DNA from: Janthinobacterium sp. CG3
GTDB taxonomy: Bacteria; Pseudomonadota; Gammaproteobacteria; Burkholderiales; Burkholderiaceae_D
DNA: 64,000 nt
Direction of reading: 5' to 3'
Assembly: GCF_000344615.1 (NCBI RefSeq)
Contig: NZ_KB467824.1
Coordinates: forward strand, 4,603,482 to 4,667,481
Shown: positions 29,454-39,571 of the stretch, one piece after another
Layout: each line of letters starts with the position of its first letter
Numbering within the stretch: the stretch's first letter is position 1
The notes under the pieces: model-generated
Database searches by the model: none
What the model was told of the DNA's origin: nothing
The model's input: only the letters and a program-made list of their open reading frames with translations
Program-made: the position numbers and the translations under genes

Positions 29454-32306
29454 TCAGGCCTGGTTCAGCAGCGGTCCGAGGTAGCGTCCGGTCACGCTGG
29501 CCGGATTCAACGCCACATCCTCCGGCGTGCCGCTGGCGATGATCTGGCCGCCGCCGGCACCGCCCTCGGGACCCAGGTCGACCAGCCAGTCGGCCGTCTT
29601 GATGACGTCCAGGTTGTGCTCGATGATAACCAGCGTGTTGCCCTGGTCGCGCAGGCGGTGGATCACCTTCAGCAGCAAGTCGATGTCGTGGAAATGCAGG
29701 CCGGTGGTCGGCTCGTCGAGGATATACAGCGTGCGGCCGGTGTCGCGCTTGGACAGCTCCAGCGACAGCTTGACGCGCTGCGCCTCGCCGCCCGACAAGG
29801 TGGTCGCGCTCTGGCCCAGGCGGATATAGCCGAGGCCGACGTCGAGCAGCGTGTGCAGCTTGCGCGCGATCAACGGCACCGGCTTGAAGAAGACATGGGC
29901 TTCCTCCACCGTCATCGCCAAGACCTCGGTGATGTTCTTGCCCTTGTACTGCACCTCCAGCGTCTCGCGGTTGTAGCGCTTGCCGTGGCAGACGTCGCAC
30001 GGCACGTAGACGTCCGGCAAGAAGTGCATCTCGACCTTGATCACGCCGTCGCCCTGGCAAGCCTCGCAGCGGCCACCCTTGACGTTGAACGAGAAGCGGC
30101 CGGCGCTGTAGCCGCGCTCCTTGGCCGTCGGCACCGTCGCGAACAGGTCGCGGATCGGCGTGAACAGGCCGGTGTAGGTGGCCGGGTTGGAGCGCGGCGT
30201 ACGCCCGATCGGCGCCTGGTCGACGGCGATGACCTTGTCGAAATGTTCCAGGCCGCTGATCGAATCGTGCGGCGCCGGTTCCGTCTGCGAACCGTACAGG
30301 TGGCGCGACAGCGCCGGATACAGCGTGTCGTTGACCAGCGAGGACTTGCCCGAGCCGGACACGCCCGTCACGCAGGTCAACAGGCCGACCGGCAGGCTCA
30401 GCGAGACGTTCTTCAGGTTGTTGCCGGTGGCGCCGGTGATCGTCAGCTGCTTGTCCGGGTTCGACGGCTGCCGCTTGGCCGGCACGGCGATCTTCAAGGT
30501 GCCGTTCAGATACTTGGCCGTCAGCGAATGCTCGTTCTTGAGGATATCCTCCAGCGTGCCCTCGGCGATGATCTCGCCGCCGTGCACGCCGGCGCCCAGG
30601 CCCATGTCGACGACATAGTCGGCGGTGCGGATGGCGTCCTCGTCGTGCTCGACCACCAGCACGCTGTTGCCGATGTCGCGCAAATGCTTGAGCGTCTCGA
30701 TCAGGCGGTCGTTGTCGCGCTGGTGCAGGCCGATCGACGGCTCGTCGAGCACGTACATGACGCCGGTCAAGCCGGAGCCGATTTGCGACGCCAGGCGGAT
30801 GCGCTGCGCCTCGCCGCCGGAGAGCGTGTCGGCGCTGCGGTCGAGCGACAGGTAGTCGAGGCCGACGTTGTTCAAGAACTTCAGGCGCGAAATGATTTCC
30901 TTGACGACGCGGTCGGCGATTTCCTTCTTGGAGCCGGTCAACACCAGTTCCTCGAAAAATTTCAGGGTCTGGCGCAGCGGCTTGGCGGCCACCTCGTAAA
31001 TCGCGCGCTCCTGGGCGCCGTTGCCGACCTTGACGAAGCGCGCCTCGACGCGCAGGCGCGCGCCCTGGCAGGACGGACACTGCTTCTCGTTGATGAACTT
31101 GGCCAACTCCTCCTTGACCGCCATCGAATCGGTTTCGCGGTAGCGCCGCGACAGATTGTTGACCACGCCCTCGAAGGTGTGTTCCTTGATGACGGTACGG
31201 CCGCGCTCGTTCACATAGGCAAACGGAATCGACTGCTTGGCGGAACCGTACAGCACCACTTGCTGCGCCGACAGCGCCAGCTGCTCGAACGGCATGTCCA
31301 GTTCGAACTCGTAAAACGCCGCCAGGTTCGACAGCATCTGGAAATAAAACTGGTTGCGCCGGTCCCAGCCCTTGACGGCGCCGGACGCCAGCGACAGGTT
31401 GGGGAAGGCGACGATGCGTTTCGGATCGAAGAATTCAATATGGCCCAGGCCGTCGCATTCCGGGCAGGCGCCCATCGGGTTGTTGAACGAGAACAGGCGC
31501 GGTTCCAGCTCTTGCAAGGAATAGCCGCAGGCGTTGCAGGCGAACTTGTTCGAGAACACGGTTTCCTTGGCGCTGTCCATTTCGTAGGCCACGGCGCGGC
31601 CGTCGGCCAGGCGCAGCGCGGTTTCGAAACTTTCGGCCAGGCGCTGCTTGATCTCGGGATTCACCTTGACCCGGTCGATGACGACGTCGATCGTGTGCTT
31701 TTCGGTCTTCTTGAGCTTTGGCAAGTCGTCGATTTCGTAGATCTTGGCGGCGTGGGTGCCGCTCTGAACGCGGAAACGCACGAAGCCGTGCGCCTGCATC
31801 TGCTCGAACAAATCGACGTGCTCGCCCTTGCGGTTGGCGACGACCGGCGCCAGTATCATCAGCTTGGTGTCTTGCGGCATCGCCAGCACGGCGTCGACCA
31901 TTTGCGACACCGACTGGGCCGCCAACGCGTTTTCCGGATGGTCCGGGCAATACGGCGTGCCGACGCGGGCGTACAGCAGGCGCAGGTAATCGTGGATCTC
32001 GGTGACGGTGCCGACGGTAGAACGCGGATTGTGCGACGTGGCTTTTTGCTCGATCGAAATGGCCGGCGACAGGCCCTCGATCAGATCGACATCCGGCTTT
32101 TCCATCAATTGCAGGAATTGGCGCGCGTAGGCAGACAAAGACTCAACATAGCGACGCTGGCCCTCGGCGTACAGCGTGTCGAACGCCAGCGAGGACTTGC
32201 CGGAACCGGACAGGCCGGTGATCACGATCAGCTTGTTGCGTGGCAGGTCGAGGTTGATGTTCTTGAGATTGTGCGTGCGAGCGCCGCGGATGCGGATCTG
32301 TTCCAT
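29454..32306 (-). CDS. uvrA: excinuclease ABC subunit A
   Basis: 950 residues. UvrA recognises bulky DNA lesions as a dimer and loads UvrB. Two ABC ATPase modules are present: Walker [17 protein letters not shown] near the start and [17 protein letters not shown] near 640; signature LSGGEAQR occurs in both halves. Zinc-binding CxxC pairs are visible ([15 protein letters not shown] with CDVCHGKRY). The start [14 protein letters not shown] is the family start; an in-frame ATG 23 codons upstream is rejected. Divergent from ssb with a LexA box between them. Confidence 0.97.
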   Translation of the reverse strand: MEQIRIRGARTHNLKNINLDLPRNKLIVITGLSGSGKSSLAFDTLYAEGQRRYVESLSAYARQFLQLMEKPDVDLIEGLSPAISIEQKATSHNPRSTVGTVTEIHDYLRLLYARVGTPYCPDHPENALAAQSVSQMVDAVLAMPQDTKLMILAPVVANRKGEHVDLFEQMQAHGFVRFRVQSGTHAAKIYEIDDLPKLKKTEKHTIDVVIDRVKVNPEIKQRLAESFETALRLADGRAVAYEMDSAKETVFSNKFACNACGYSLQELEPRLFSFNNPMGACPECDGLGHIEFFDPKRIVAFPNLSLASGAVKGWDRRNQFYFQMLSNLAAFYEFELDMPFEQLALSAQQVVLYGSAKQSIPFAYVNERGRTVIKEHTFEGVVNNLSRRYRETDSMAVKEELAKFINEKQCPSCQGARLRVEARFVKVGNGAQERAIYEVAAKPLRQTLKFFEELVLTGSKKEIADRVVKEIISRLKFLNNVGLDYLSLDRSADTLSGGEAQRIRLASQIGSGLTGVMYVLDEPSIGLHQRDNDRLIETLKHLRDIGNSVLVVEHDEDAIRTADYVVDMGLGAGVHGGEIIAEGTLEDILKNEHSLTAKYLNGTLKIAVPAKRQPSNPDKQLTITGATGNNLKNVSLSLPVGLLTCVTGVSGSGKSSLVNDTLYPALSRHLYGSQTEPAPHDSISGLEHFDKVIAVDQAPIGRTPRSNPATYTGLFTPIRDLFATVPTAKERGYSAGRFSFNVKGGRCEACQGDGVIKVEMHFLPDVYVPCDVCHGKRYNRETLEVQYKGKNITEVLAMTVEEAHVFFKPVPLIARKLHTLLDVGLGYIRLGQSATTLSGGEAQRVKLSLELSKRDTGRTLYILDEPTTGLHFHDIDLLLKVIHRLRDQGNTLVIIEHNLDVIKTADWLVDLGPEGGAGGGQIIASGTPEDVALNPASVTGRYLGPLLNQA

Positions 32307-32492
32307 TATTGTGTGCCTTGCTTTCATGAGGTATGGCGAGCCGGCGTGGGCCGAAACCAGCGATAACGGGGCCAAAACGGGTCAACCTAATACTATAGCC
32401 GGGTTTTGCGCGGCACGCCTTGCCGCGACGCGACGGGGGCCGGAGGCGCGCTCCGGCAAAGCTTGATGCAGATGCCAGACGGGCGCTAAATA

Positions 32493-32508
32493 CTGTATAT
32501 AATACCAG
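32493..32508. promoter_or_regulatory. LexA (SOS) box between uvrA and ssb
   Basis: CTGTATATAATACCAG, a full CTG-N10-CAG box with AT-rich core in the 380-bp gap between divergent uvrA and ssb, the classical SOS-controlled pair. It is nearer to uvrA-ssb mid-gap and may repress both. The rest of the gap shows no other obvious element. Confidence 0.88.
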
Positions 32509-32686
32509 TATTCATCGTTGCTGTTTCCGACGCGACAGAAAAACTTTTGGCGTCCGCAGCGGCCCGCCATAGGGCGCCGGTGCGTGGCAAAAGTGTCGCC
32601 TTGGACGGGTGAGTGGCTTATAATCGTCGTCTAGTAAAAAATCTAACGCGCGGTACTCTCCCGCTGCAGTTCAACAGGAGTTATTC

Positions 32687-33235
32687 ATGGCATCAGTCAA
32701 CAAAGTCATCATCGTCGGCAATTTGGGCCGCGATCCGGAAATCCGCTACATGCCAAGCGGTGACGCCATCGCCAACATTGCCGTTGCGACATCGTACAAG
32801 TCAAAAGACCGCAACACCGGCGAGCAAAAAGAAACCACCGAGTGGCACCGCATCTCCTTCTTCGGCCGCCTGGCTGAAATCGCCGGCCAGTACCTGAAAA
32901 AAGGTTCGTCGGTCTACGTCGAAGGCCGCCTGCAAACGCGCAAATACACCGACAAGGACGGCGTCGAGAAGTACGCAACCGACATCGTCGCCGAACAGAT
33001 GCAAATGCTGGGCGGACGCTCGGGCATGGGCGGCGGCGATTCGATGGACGACGGCGGCGGTTCCTACGACAACAGCCAGAACAGCCGTCCGCAATCCGGT
33101 GGCGGCGGCGGTTCCTACGAGAACAGCCGTCCGGCGCCGGCGCCGCGCCAGCAGCAGGCTCCAGCGCAGGCACCGCGCCCGGCGGCGAAGCCAACGCCGA
33201 ACTTCTCGGACATGGACGACGACATTCCGTTCTGA
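32687..33235 (+). CDS. ssb: single-stranded DNA-binding protein
   Basis: 182 residues: N-terminal OB fold ([20 protein letters not shown] ... [14 protein letters not shown]), a Gly/Ser/Gln/Pro-rich disordered linker (about 112-170) and the conserved acidic tip MDDDIPF that recruits repair proteins. Linker repeats ([13 protein letters not shown] and [10 protein letters not shown]) reflect a short internal duplication. RBS AGGAG lies 7 bp before ATG. Likely SOS-inducible with uvrA. Confidence 0.97.
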   Translation: MASVNKVIIVGNLGRDPEIRYMPSGDAIANIAVATSYKSKDRNTGEQKETTEWHRISFFGRLAEIAGQYLKKGSSVYVEGRLQTRKYTDKDGVEKYATDIVAEQMQMLGGRSGMGGGDSMDDGGGSYDNSQNSRPQSGGGGGSYENSRPAPAPRQQQAPAQAPRPAAKPTPNFSDMDDDIPF

Positions 33236-33264
33236 GACCCGGTACACTAAATTTTGTAAAAAAT

Positions 33265-33297
33265 GCCCTATAAGTCACTGACTTCTAGGGCTTTTTC
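33265..33297 (+). terminator. terminator after ssb
   Basis: GCCCTA / TAGGGC with an inner AAGT/ACTT pairing, followed by TTTTTC. It lies 30 bp after the ssb stop. Confidence 0.85.
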
Positions 33298-33471
33298 TTG
33301 ACACGGCGCCGCCGGCGGTCCCGACATGCCTAGCCTCGTCGCCACTGTCGAAATGCGTAGCGCGTATGAATACGCATAATCTTCATACGGTCTGCAAATG
33401 ATCTGAATCCGATGTGCGAGTGACTGCGTATAAAGCTTGGTAAGTCACCCACACACAACGAGAGGAATATC

Positions 33472-34020
33472 ATGAAATTACTTAAAACTACCCTGTTGCT
33501 GAGCGCTGTGCTTCTGACGTCGAACGCGGCATTTGCCGACGTAATGGTCGGTGGCCAGAAGATGATGGCCAGTAAGGATATCATCGACAACGCCATCAAT
33601 TCGCCCGACCACACCACGCTGGTTGCTGCGGTTAAGGCAGCGGACCTGGTAGAGACACTGAAAGGTAAAGGACCATTCACCGTATTCGCGCCAACCAATG
33701 CGGCATTTGCCAAGCTGCCGGCAGGGACAGTTGATACGCTGGTCAAGCCTGAAAGCAAAGCAACGCTGACCAAGATTCTGACCTATCACGTTGTGCCGGG
33801 TAAATATGACTTCATGGCCTTGAGCGCAGCCATTAAAAAGCAGTCCGGCGGCGCGCAATTGGCCACCGTCAGCGGCGGCAAGCTTACCTTCAAAATGAAC
33901 GGTATGCACAACATCACTGTGATGGATGAAGCGGGCAATACCGCCAACATCAGCACCTACGATGTATATCAGTCGAATGGTGTGATCAACGTGATCGACA
34001 ACGTGCTGATGCCGAAGTAA
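33472..34020 (+). CDS. secreted fasciclin (FAS1) domain protein
   Basis: 182 residues: signal peptide (1-22, cleavage after AAFA) and one FAS1 domain. The H1 box GPFTVFAPTNAAFAKLP and the conserved YHVVPGKYD and NGVINVIDNVLMP are present. FAS1 domains mediate adhesion to other proteins or polysaccharide; in bacteria such one-domain proteins are periplasmic or secreted. GC is lower than in neighbours. Monocistronic with GAGAGGAA RBS. Confidence 0.92.
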   Translation: MKLLKTTLLLSAVLLTSNAAFADVMVGGQKMMASKDIIDNAINSPDHTTLVAAVKAADLVETLKGKGPFTVFAPTNAAFAKLPAGTVDTLVKPESKATLTKILTYHVVPGKYDFMALSAAIKKQSGGAQLATVSGGKLTFKMNGMHNITVMDEAGNTANISTYDVYQSNGVINVIDNVLMPK

Positions 34021-34160
34021 TCCGCCAGAATGCGGTATCTGCCGGTGGTGGATACTGCACGACTGACGCTGTCCGGGATCGATCTTTCGTGCGCATAACC
34101 GTTCCAAGCCGGCTGTAGTATCAAGTGTATTATTGTGATTTTATGGAATAAGGGCGGACG

Positions 34161-34355
34161 ATGGCACTGAAATCACCGTGTATCGAGCTATGCGCCTTCG
34201 ACGGCCCCACCGGTTTTTGCCTCGGCTGCACGCGCACGCTTGAGGAAGCCCGGGCGTGGAAGAAAATGACCGACTTCAAGCGGCATCAGATCATCAACGA
34301 CAGCGCCCGGCGCAAGAAAAAAATCGAGCGCGCCTTGCCGGCGGCGGCATCGTGA
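34161..34355 (+). CDS. DUF1289 domain protein
   Basis: 64 residues with the DUF1289 cysteine pattern: SPCIELCAFDGPTGFCLGC, followed by RTLEEARAWKKMTDFKRH. The four cysteines suggest binding of an iron-sulfur cluster or zinc. The function is unknown. It is 57 bp upstream of the HEIGH-motif protein on the same strand, perhaps by chance. Confidence 0.88.
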   Translation: MALKSPCIELCAFDGPTGFCLGCTRTLEEARAWKKMTDFKRHQIINDSARRKKKIERALPAAAS

Positions 34356-34412
34356 TGCGCGAGCGGATACACCGCGCACCGAGCCCATGCTCATTTCCTT
34401 TAAAATTGCCAC

Positions 34413-34997
34413 ATGAGTGAAACCTTAGAATATTTAATTCAAAGCAATGTCAACGTGGCCGATCCATTTTTCGCGCAATTTCGCGATGCCAAGCTCAAGC
34501 GCTGGCAGGGCCTGATCCCGGTCAAGCTGAACGGCGACCCAATGGTGGAACAAGCGCTGAACGAGATCAACCGGCGGCTGGGCCGCACGATGTTCGACCG
34601 GGTTTCCATCCAGGCGAGGGATGACGCGGCTATCGTTAGCGGCCTTATCTTCAGCGAAGGCACGGCGTTTCAGCCCGCCGGCAAGACCCTCGCGGATAAC
34701 AAGGGCAATGTTTCCGACAATAAGATCGGCATGCTTGACGGGCATGGCGGCTGGCCGCGCGCTTGCCTGAGCAATTCCGTGATTTCCGCGCGCTTCTATG
34801 TGAACTATGGCAGCGCCACCGCCGCGGCCACGACCAATATCGTGATTCATGAAATTGGCCATGCAATGGGCTTGCTGGCGCATTTTCCCGGCTTTGGTGA
34901 AGGGGCCGACATCGGCAAAGAGTTCTGGCCGGTGTTGCGCTTGCTTTATAATTCGGCGATCGGCACCTCTTTGAAACAGCTTGTACGGCAGGGATAG
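34413..34997 (+). CDS. putative zinc metalloprotease with HEIGH motif
   Basis: 194 residues, no signal peptide. The segment IHEIGHAMGLLAHF gives H146-E147-x-x-H150-x-x-G153 and H157. This resembles the metzincin motif HExxHxxGxxH, but the third histidine is one residue later than in the strict motif. Upstream, NEINRRLGRTMFDRV and a small strand/turn region could form the N-lobe; no Met-turn is clear in the 37 residues after the motif. It could be a minimal matrixin-like protein of the kind often seen as an effector or toxin, or a degenerate member. Substrate unknown. Confidence 0.6.
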   Translation: MSETLEYLIQSNVNVADPFFAQFRDAKLKRWQGLIPVKLNGDPMVEQALNEINRRLGRTMFDRVSIQARDDAAIVSGLIFSEGTAFQPAGKTLADNKGNVSDNKIGMLDGHGGWPRACLSNSVISARFYVNYGSATAAATTNIVIHEIGHAMGLLAHFPGFGEGADIGKEFWPVLRLLYNSAIGTSLKQLVRQG

Positions 34998-35047
34998 GCG
35001 CACACTCTTTTTCATCCGCATTCGCCCGCCCCCTGACGATCTGCTGA

Positions 35048-35911
35048 TTACATTGTGACCGGGCTCAACGAGGCCATGATTTCGCCGGCCAGGCACTCCA
35101 CCGCCGGCGAACTGTTGGTGCGTCCCTTGACCAGCACGATATCCAGCGGTTCGACCGGCAACAGCCCTTCCGCCCGGCCAAGCCGCGCAAGATGCGCGGG
35201 AACGCTGCATTCGGCCAGCGCCGCAACCGCCAGCCCCGCCTCGACCATCGCCAGGATGCCCAGCAGGCTGGGGCTGCTATAGGTCGCGCAATACGGCTTG
35301 CCACTTTGCTCCAGCGCCGTCAGCGTGTGCGCCCGCGCCACGCAGCCCTTCTCGAACAGCGCAACCGGCAGCGGCGACTTGTTCCATATCGCCTGTCGCG
35401 GCGAGCCCACCCACACCATGTTTTCGCGTCGGATGAAGGCTCCGTCCAGGTCGTCGTCGCGGGTGACGAACGCCAGGTCGATCTGTCCTTTTTGCAGCAT
35501 GGGTTTCAAGAGCAGGCTTTGCAGGCAGACCAGTTCGATCTCGACATTGGCGAACAGCTTGGCGAAGCGCTCCAGCACCGGCGGCAGCAACGATGACAGG
35601 TAGTCGTCCGGCGCGCCCAGCACCACCCGGCCGACCACCTCCTGGGTGCGCAGCGCCGCCATCGCTTGCGCTTCCATATACAGCATCTGGCGCGCGTACG
35701 GCAGCAGGCGCTCGCCGGCAACCGTCAGTTCGATGCGCCGCGTGTGCCGCGAAAAGAGCGCCTGGCCGACGGCGCCTTCGAGCTTCATGATCTGCATGCT
35801 CACCGCCGCCTGGGAGCGGTGCACCGCCTCCGCCGCGGCAATAAAACTCATGTGTTCAGCGGCGGCAACAAAGGTACGTAGTTGGCTTAGGTTCAGCTCG
35901 GGACGGTTCAT
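35048..35911 (-). CDS. LysR family transcriptional regulator
   Basis: 287 residues: winged helix-turn-helix (LNLSQLRTFVAAAEHMSF through HRSQAAVSMQIMKLE) and effector domain from about 90. The effector part, with VGRVVLGAPDDYLSSLLPPVLE and an LVCLQSLLLKPMLQKGQIDLAFVT segment, is of the general LysR-substrate type. It is divergent from a DMT permease gene (97-bp gap), its probable target. Confidence 0.9.
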   Translation of the reverse strand: MNRPELNLSQLRTFVAAAEHMSFIAAAEAVHRSQAAVSMQIMKLEGAVGQALFSRHTRRIELTVAGERLLPYARQMLYMEAQAMAALRTQEVVGRVVLGAPDDYLSSLLPPVLERFAKLFANVEIELVCLQSLLLKPMLQKGQIDLAFVTRDDDLDGAFIRRENMVWVGSPRQAIWNKSPLPVALFEKGCVARAHTLTALEQSGKPYCATYSSPSLLGILAMVEAGLAVAALAECSVPAHLARLGRAEGLLPVEPLDIVLVKGRTNSSPAVECLAGEIMASLSPVTM

Positions 35912-36008
35912 GGTTTCGAATATCGAATGAATTGCATGAGATAAATCATCTTGTCTGATGCGTGGGCGTCCCCGATGATAGCGCGAAACACTTCACCGGA
36001 GTAGCGCC

Positions 36009-36884
36009 ATGTCCCATCCTTCCATACCCTTCACCGCGGCCATGCTGATGCTCGCCACGCTGGGCGTCTTCATCCACGAGGCGGGACTCGACCCGGTGAC
36101 GACCGTGTTCTTCCGCTGCGCCTTCGGGGCGGCGATCCTGTTGTTGTTCTGCGCGTACAAAGGCATGCTCACGAGGAGGAACGTGTCAGCGAAGAACCTG
36201 GGATTGGCGCTGTTTAGCGGCGTCCTGATGTGCGTGAACTGGGTGACGTTCTTCGAGGCGATTCACCGCGTCGGCATTTCCGCGGCAACCATCGTGTTCC
36301 ACGTGCAGCCTTTTCTTGTGCTGATTCTTGGCTCGCTGCTGTTGAAGGAACGCGTCAGCGCGGACAACTACGGCTGGGTTGGCGTCGGTTTCGCCGGCCT
36401 GGTGTTGGCCTGCGGACTCGGCCCGGACACCTCGCTGAGTACCGGCTATCTGATCGGCATCGCTTTCACGCTCACCGGCGCCGTCGCTTACGCCGGCGTG
36501 ACGCTGACGACGCGTTCCATCCGCGGCATGCCGCCCACGCTGACGGCATTGACGCACTGCGTCACCGCGGCCGTGCTGACGGCCGGCTTCGTGACCATTC
36601 CCGCCGGTGGGATAGCCGCCGGGCAGTGGGCCTGGTTGGCTGGATTGGGGTTGATCCCCACGGCGCTCGCCTACGTCCTGATCTACGGCGCGACGCCGCG
36701 CATGGAAACGGCGGCGATCGCGGTGCTGACCTTCGTTTATCCGGCCAGCGCCGTCGTGTTGGACGTCCTCGTCTACGACCATATTGTCGGCGCGACGCAG
36801 GTCGCCGGGTTTGCGCTGATCGTCGCCGCCAGCCTCGGGGTCAACCTTCGCTGGCGCTTTTTCCCGTCACTGAAACGCGCCTGA
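36009..36884 (+). CDS. EamA/DMT family transporter
   Basis: 291 residues with ten membrane segments in two EamA repeats (about 10-140 and 150-285). The segment FFRCAFGAAILLLF in helix 2 and AVTEAVLTFVYPASAVVLDVL-like AIAVLTFVYPASAVVLDVLV in the second half are typical. Such proteins export or import amino acids and other metabolites. The divergent LysR gene probably regulates it. It is convergent with the alcohol dehydrogenase gene, 20 bp apart. Confidence 0.88.
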   Translation: MSHPSIPFTAAMLMLATLGVFIHEAGLDPVTTVFFRCAFGAAILLLFCAYKGMLTRRNVSAKNLGLALFSGVLMCVNWVTFFEAIHRVGISAATIVFHVQPFLVLILGSLLLKERVSADNYGWVGVGFAGLVLACGLGPDTSLSTGYLIGIAFTLTGAVAYAGVTLTTRSIRGMPPTLTALTHCVTAAVLTAGFVTIPAGGIAAGQWAWLAGLGLIPTALAYVLIYGATPRMETAAIAVLTFVYPASAVVLDVLVYDHIVGATQVAGFALIVAASLGVNLRWRFFPSLKRA

Positions 36885-36904
36885 ACGAGGCCGTTCAGCC
36901 TGCC

Positions 36905-37909
36905 TCAATGCGCGATGGCGAGCTTGCCGAAGTGGCGTCCGCCGGCACTCAATTCGGCATACGCGGCGGCGGCGTCGTCGATGTCGAAAATCCGGTCGAT
37001 GACCGGCACGATGCGGTGGGCGGCAATGGCGCGGGCCGCCTCCGCCAAATCCGCCACGGAGCCGGTGTTGTTGCCGACGATGCGCAGGGCTTTGACGATC
37101 ACCGGCAGCAGGTCGATCGGAGCCGCCGTGCCGGTGACAAAGCCGACCGTGAACACGGTGCCGCCCACCGCCGCCGCGTTGAGCGAGCGCGCGATGCTGG
37201 CCGCGCCCACCGTCTCCACCACCAGGTCGGCGCCGCGGCCGTCGGTCAGCTTCAGCACTTCCTCGTCCCAGGCGGGCGTGGCGCGGTAGTTGATCAGGTG
37301 GTCGGCGCCGAGCTGGCGCGCGCGTTCCAGCTTGTCGTCGGACGACGACGCCAGGATCACCGTCGCGCCATGCGCCTTGGCGAACTGCAAGGCGAAGATG
37401 CTGACGCCGCCCGTCCCCAGTAGCAGCACCACCGCGCCGGGGCGCAGTGGCGCCGAGCGCACGGCGTTCCAGGCGGTCGTGGCGGCGATGGGCAGCGCCG
37501 CGCCTTGGACGAAGTCCAGGTGGGCCGGCAGGGCGACCAGGCTGGTGGCGGGGACGGCCGCGTATTCGGCCAGCGAGCCCGGCAGGTTGACGCCGCGCAG
37601 CGCGGCCACGTTGCGCGGCGTGATGGCGCCGCCCTGCCAGTTCGGCATGAAGTGCGGGACCACCCGGTCGCCTATGGCCCAGCCGCTGACGCCTTCGCCC
37701 AGCGCGGCGATTTCGCCGGCGCCGTCGGCCACCGGCACCATCGGAAAGCCGGCGGCGGGGAAGTGGCCGGTGGCGATGGCCACGTCGAGGAAGTTCAGCG
37801 TGGCGGCGCGCAGGCGCACCAGCACTTCGCCGCGGGCGGCCTTCGGCTCGGGCAGTTCGGTGCGGCGAAACGCGCTCAGGGAGGCGGCGGTGAGTTCGAT
37901 GGCTTTCAT
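36905..37909 (-). CDS. zinc-binding-type (MDR) alcohol dehydrogenase/quinone reductase
   Basis: 334 residues of the medium-chain dehydrogenase/reductase family with the coenzyme-binding domain starting near 155; VLLLGTGGVSIFALQFAKA is the dinucleotide loop. The catalytic zinc ligands of alcohol dehydrogenases (Cys/His/Cys) are not visible: the equivalent N-terminal region has no Cys. It is therefore probably a zinc-free NADPH quinone- or enoyl-reductase type. The divergent LysR gene 98 bp away is its likely regulator. Confidence 0.85.
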   Translation of the reverse strand: MKAIELTAASLSAFRRTELPEPKAARGEVLVRLRAATLNFLDVAIATGHFPAAGFPMVPVADGAGEIAALGEGVSGWAIGDRVVPHFMPNWQGGAITPRNVAALRGVNLPGSLAEYAAVPATSLVALPAHLDFVQGAALPIAATTAWNAVRSAPLRPGAVVLLLGTGGVSIFALQFAKAHGATVILASSSDDKLERARQLGADHLINYRATPAWDEEVLKLTDGRGADLVVETVGAASIARSLNAAAVGGTVFTVGFVTGTAAPIDLLPVIVKALRIVGNNTGSVADLAEAARAIAAHRIVPVIDRIFDIDDAAAAYAELSAGGRHFGKLAIAH

Positions 37910-38007
37910 GGTCTTCTCTGTGGGGTGGTGGAAGACATCAGTTTCATTTAAAATAATAAGGAGATAAACGGCGTTTTGTTTGATCTATTTGAAATCGGGA
38001 GTGTTGA

Positions 38008-38886
38008 ATGGATTTGCTCGACAGCATGAAGGTCTACGTGTCGGCGGTTGAAAAGGGCAGCCTCAGCGCCGCCGCCGCCGCTTGCGCGATCTCGGCGACG
38101 ATGGCGGGCAACCACCTGCGCACGCTGGAGAAGCGCCTGGGCATGCGCCTGCTCAACCGGACCACCCGGCGCCAGCACCTGACGGCCTTCGGCGAGGACT
38201 ATTACACGCGCTGCAAGGAAATCCTCAGGCTGGTGGCGGAAACCGACGCCCAGGCGCACACCTTGCAATTGGCGCCCGCCGGCAAGCTGCGCATCACCGC
38301 GCCCGTCACCTTCGGCACCGAAGCGCTGATGCCGGTGTTGTCGGATTACCTCGACCGCTATCCCCAGGTCAACGTCGAGGTCGCCTTGTGCGACCGCGTG
38401 GTGGATATCGTGGAGGAGGGCTTCGAGGCGGCCATTCGCATCGGCCGGTTGCCGGATTCGGCGCTGATCGCCAGGTCGTTGGCGCCTTACCGGCTGATGA
38501 TCTGCGCCTCGCCAGCGTACCTGGCGCGCAGGGGCGCGCCGGCCAAGCCGGAGGACCTCAGCGAGCACGAGTGCCTGTCGTTCTCGCCGGCCGCCGTCGC
38601 GCATTGGCGCCTGGAGGACCAGGACGGCGCCTGCCGCGTCCCGGTCTCGGGGCGCTTGCAGGTGAACCATGGGCAGGCGCTGCGCGTGGCGGCATTGCAC
38701 GGCATGGGGATCGTGCTGCAACCGGCGATTTTGCTGGAGGCCGATGTCCGGGCGGGGCGCCTGGTGCAACTGTTTCCGACGCATCAACTCGCCAGCCGGC
38801 CGATGAGCGTGGTTTACCTGCCGGACCGGTATCGCTCGCCCAAGCTGCGCAGCTTTGTGGATTTTCTGGTGGAACGCTTCAATTAA
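38008..38886 (+). CDS. LysR family transcriptional regulator
   Basis: 292 residues: N-terminal MDLLDSMKVYVSAVEKGSLS with the DNA-binding helix through LRTLEKRLGMRLLNRTTRR, and an effector domain from about 90 (GKLRITAPVTFGTEALMPVL). This DMLDSMRVFV-type subgroup usually controls a divergent oxidoreductase gene, here the MDR dehydrogenase. Effector unknown. Confidence 0.92.
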   Translation: MDLLDSMKVYVSAVEKGSLSAAAAACAISATMAGNHLRTLEKRLGMRLLNRTTRRQHLTAFGEDYYTRCKEILRLVAETDAQAHTLQLAPAGKLRITAPVTFGTEALMPVLSDYLDRYPQVNVEVALCDRVVDIVEEGFEAAIRIGRLPDSALIARSLAPYRLMICASPAYLARRGAPAKPEDLSEHECLSFSPAAVAHWRLEDQDGACRVPVSGRLQVNHGQALRVAALHGMGIVLQPAILLEADVRAGRLVQLFPTHQLASRPMSVVYLPDRYRSPKLRSFVDFLVERFN

Positions 38887-38964
38887 AGTAGGAACTCATC
38901 AAACGAAGCAGCTCAGGGACGGTTGCCAGAGCGGGTGGATAGCCCGGCAATATCCGCCCGGCGC

Positions 38965-39435
38965 TTAGCCGCGTGCCGTCAGGCCGCCGTTGACCACCTT
39001 GACGTGCTGGCCGTTATGGCGGCGGCTGGCGCCGGCCTCGGTGAAGCTGCGCACCGAACCGTTGCTCATCCGCACCCGAACCTGGGTCATCGTGCTGGCG
39101 CGCGCGCGTTTTTCGATGGCGTTGCCGGCATAGCCGCCGCCGACCGCGCCGGCCACCGTCGCCAGGGTGCGGCCGTTGCCGCCGCCGACCTGGTTGCCCA
39201 GCAAGCCGCCGACGACGGCGCCGGTGGCCACGCCCAGGCCGCTGCCGTTCCCGGCTTGTTGGTAGGTGCGCGTCGAGATCACCGTGCCGCAGCTTTGGCA
39301 CGCCTGGGCGCGCTCGCCGTGGTGGCGCGGGTTGGCCTGGGCGGCAAACGGCGCGGCGGCCAGCAGCGTGGCCAACGCGGCGCACAGCGCGCCGCGGGCC
39401 AGCCATGGGGAACGGGTAGGGAATGCTGGAGTCAT
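38965..39435 (-). CDS. glycine-zipper 2TM outer-membrane-type protein
   Basis: 156 residues: signal peptide (about 1-34, AAPFAAQA), then a glycine-zipper segment GLGVATGAVVGGLLGNQVGG with GRTLATVAGAVGGGYAGNAIE, and a C-terminal soluble part with MTQVRVRMSNGSVRSF. This is the SlyB/PcP-like pattern. No lipobox cysteine directly after the signal, but CQSC follows further on. Role in envelope integrity is inferred from the family. Confidence 0.85.
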   Translation of the reverse strand: MTPAFPTRSPWLARGALCAALATLLAAAPFAAQANPRHHGERAQACQSCGTVISTRTYQQAGNGSGLGVATGAVVGGLLGNQVGGGNGRTLATVAGAVGGGYAGNAIEKRARASTMTQVRVRMSNGSVRSFTEAGASRRHNGQHVKVVNGGLTARG

Positions 39436-39571
39436 ATCTGTCCTTTACTTTGCAAAGTAGCCACACGGGCGAAAGCAACAGCATACTAGCTGGCTACGGC
39501 CGCGTGTGGGCGCGACGCGTTTCAATCGCAAGCATTTGTAACAGCCGCGCTCACGTCATCGGGCCGCCGCG

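Noticed and set aside
29616-32366. 916-codon plus-strand frame opposite uvrA
   Set aside because: Antisense shadow of a certain gene with low-complexity composition.
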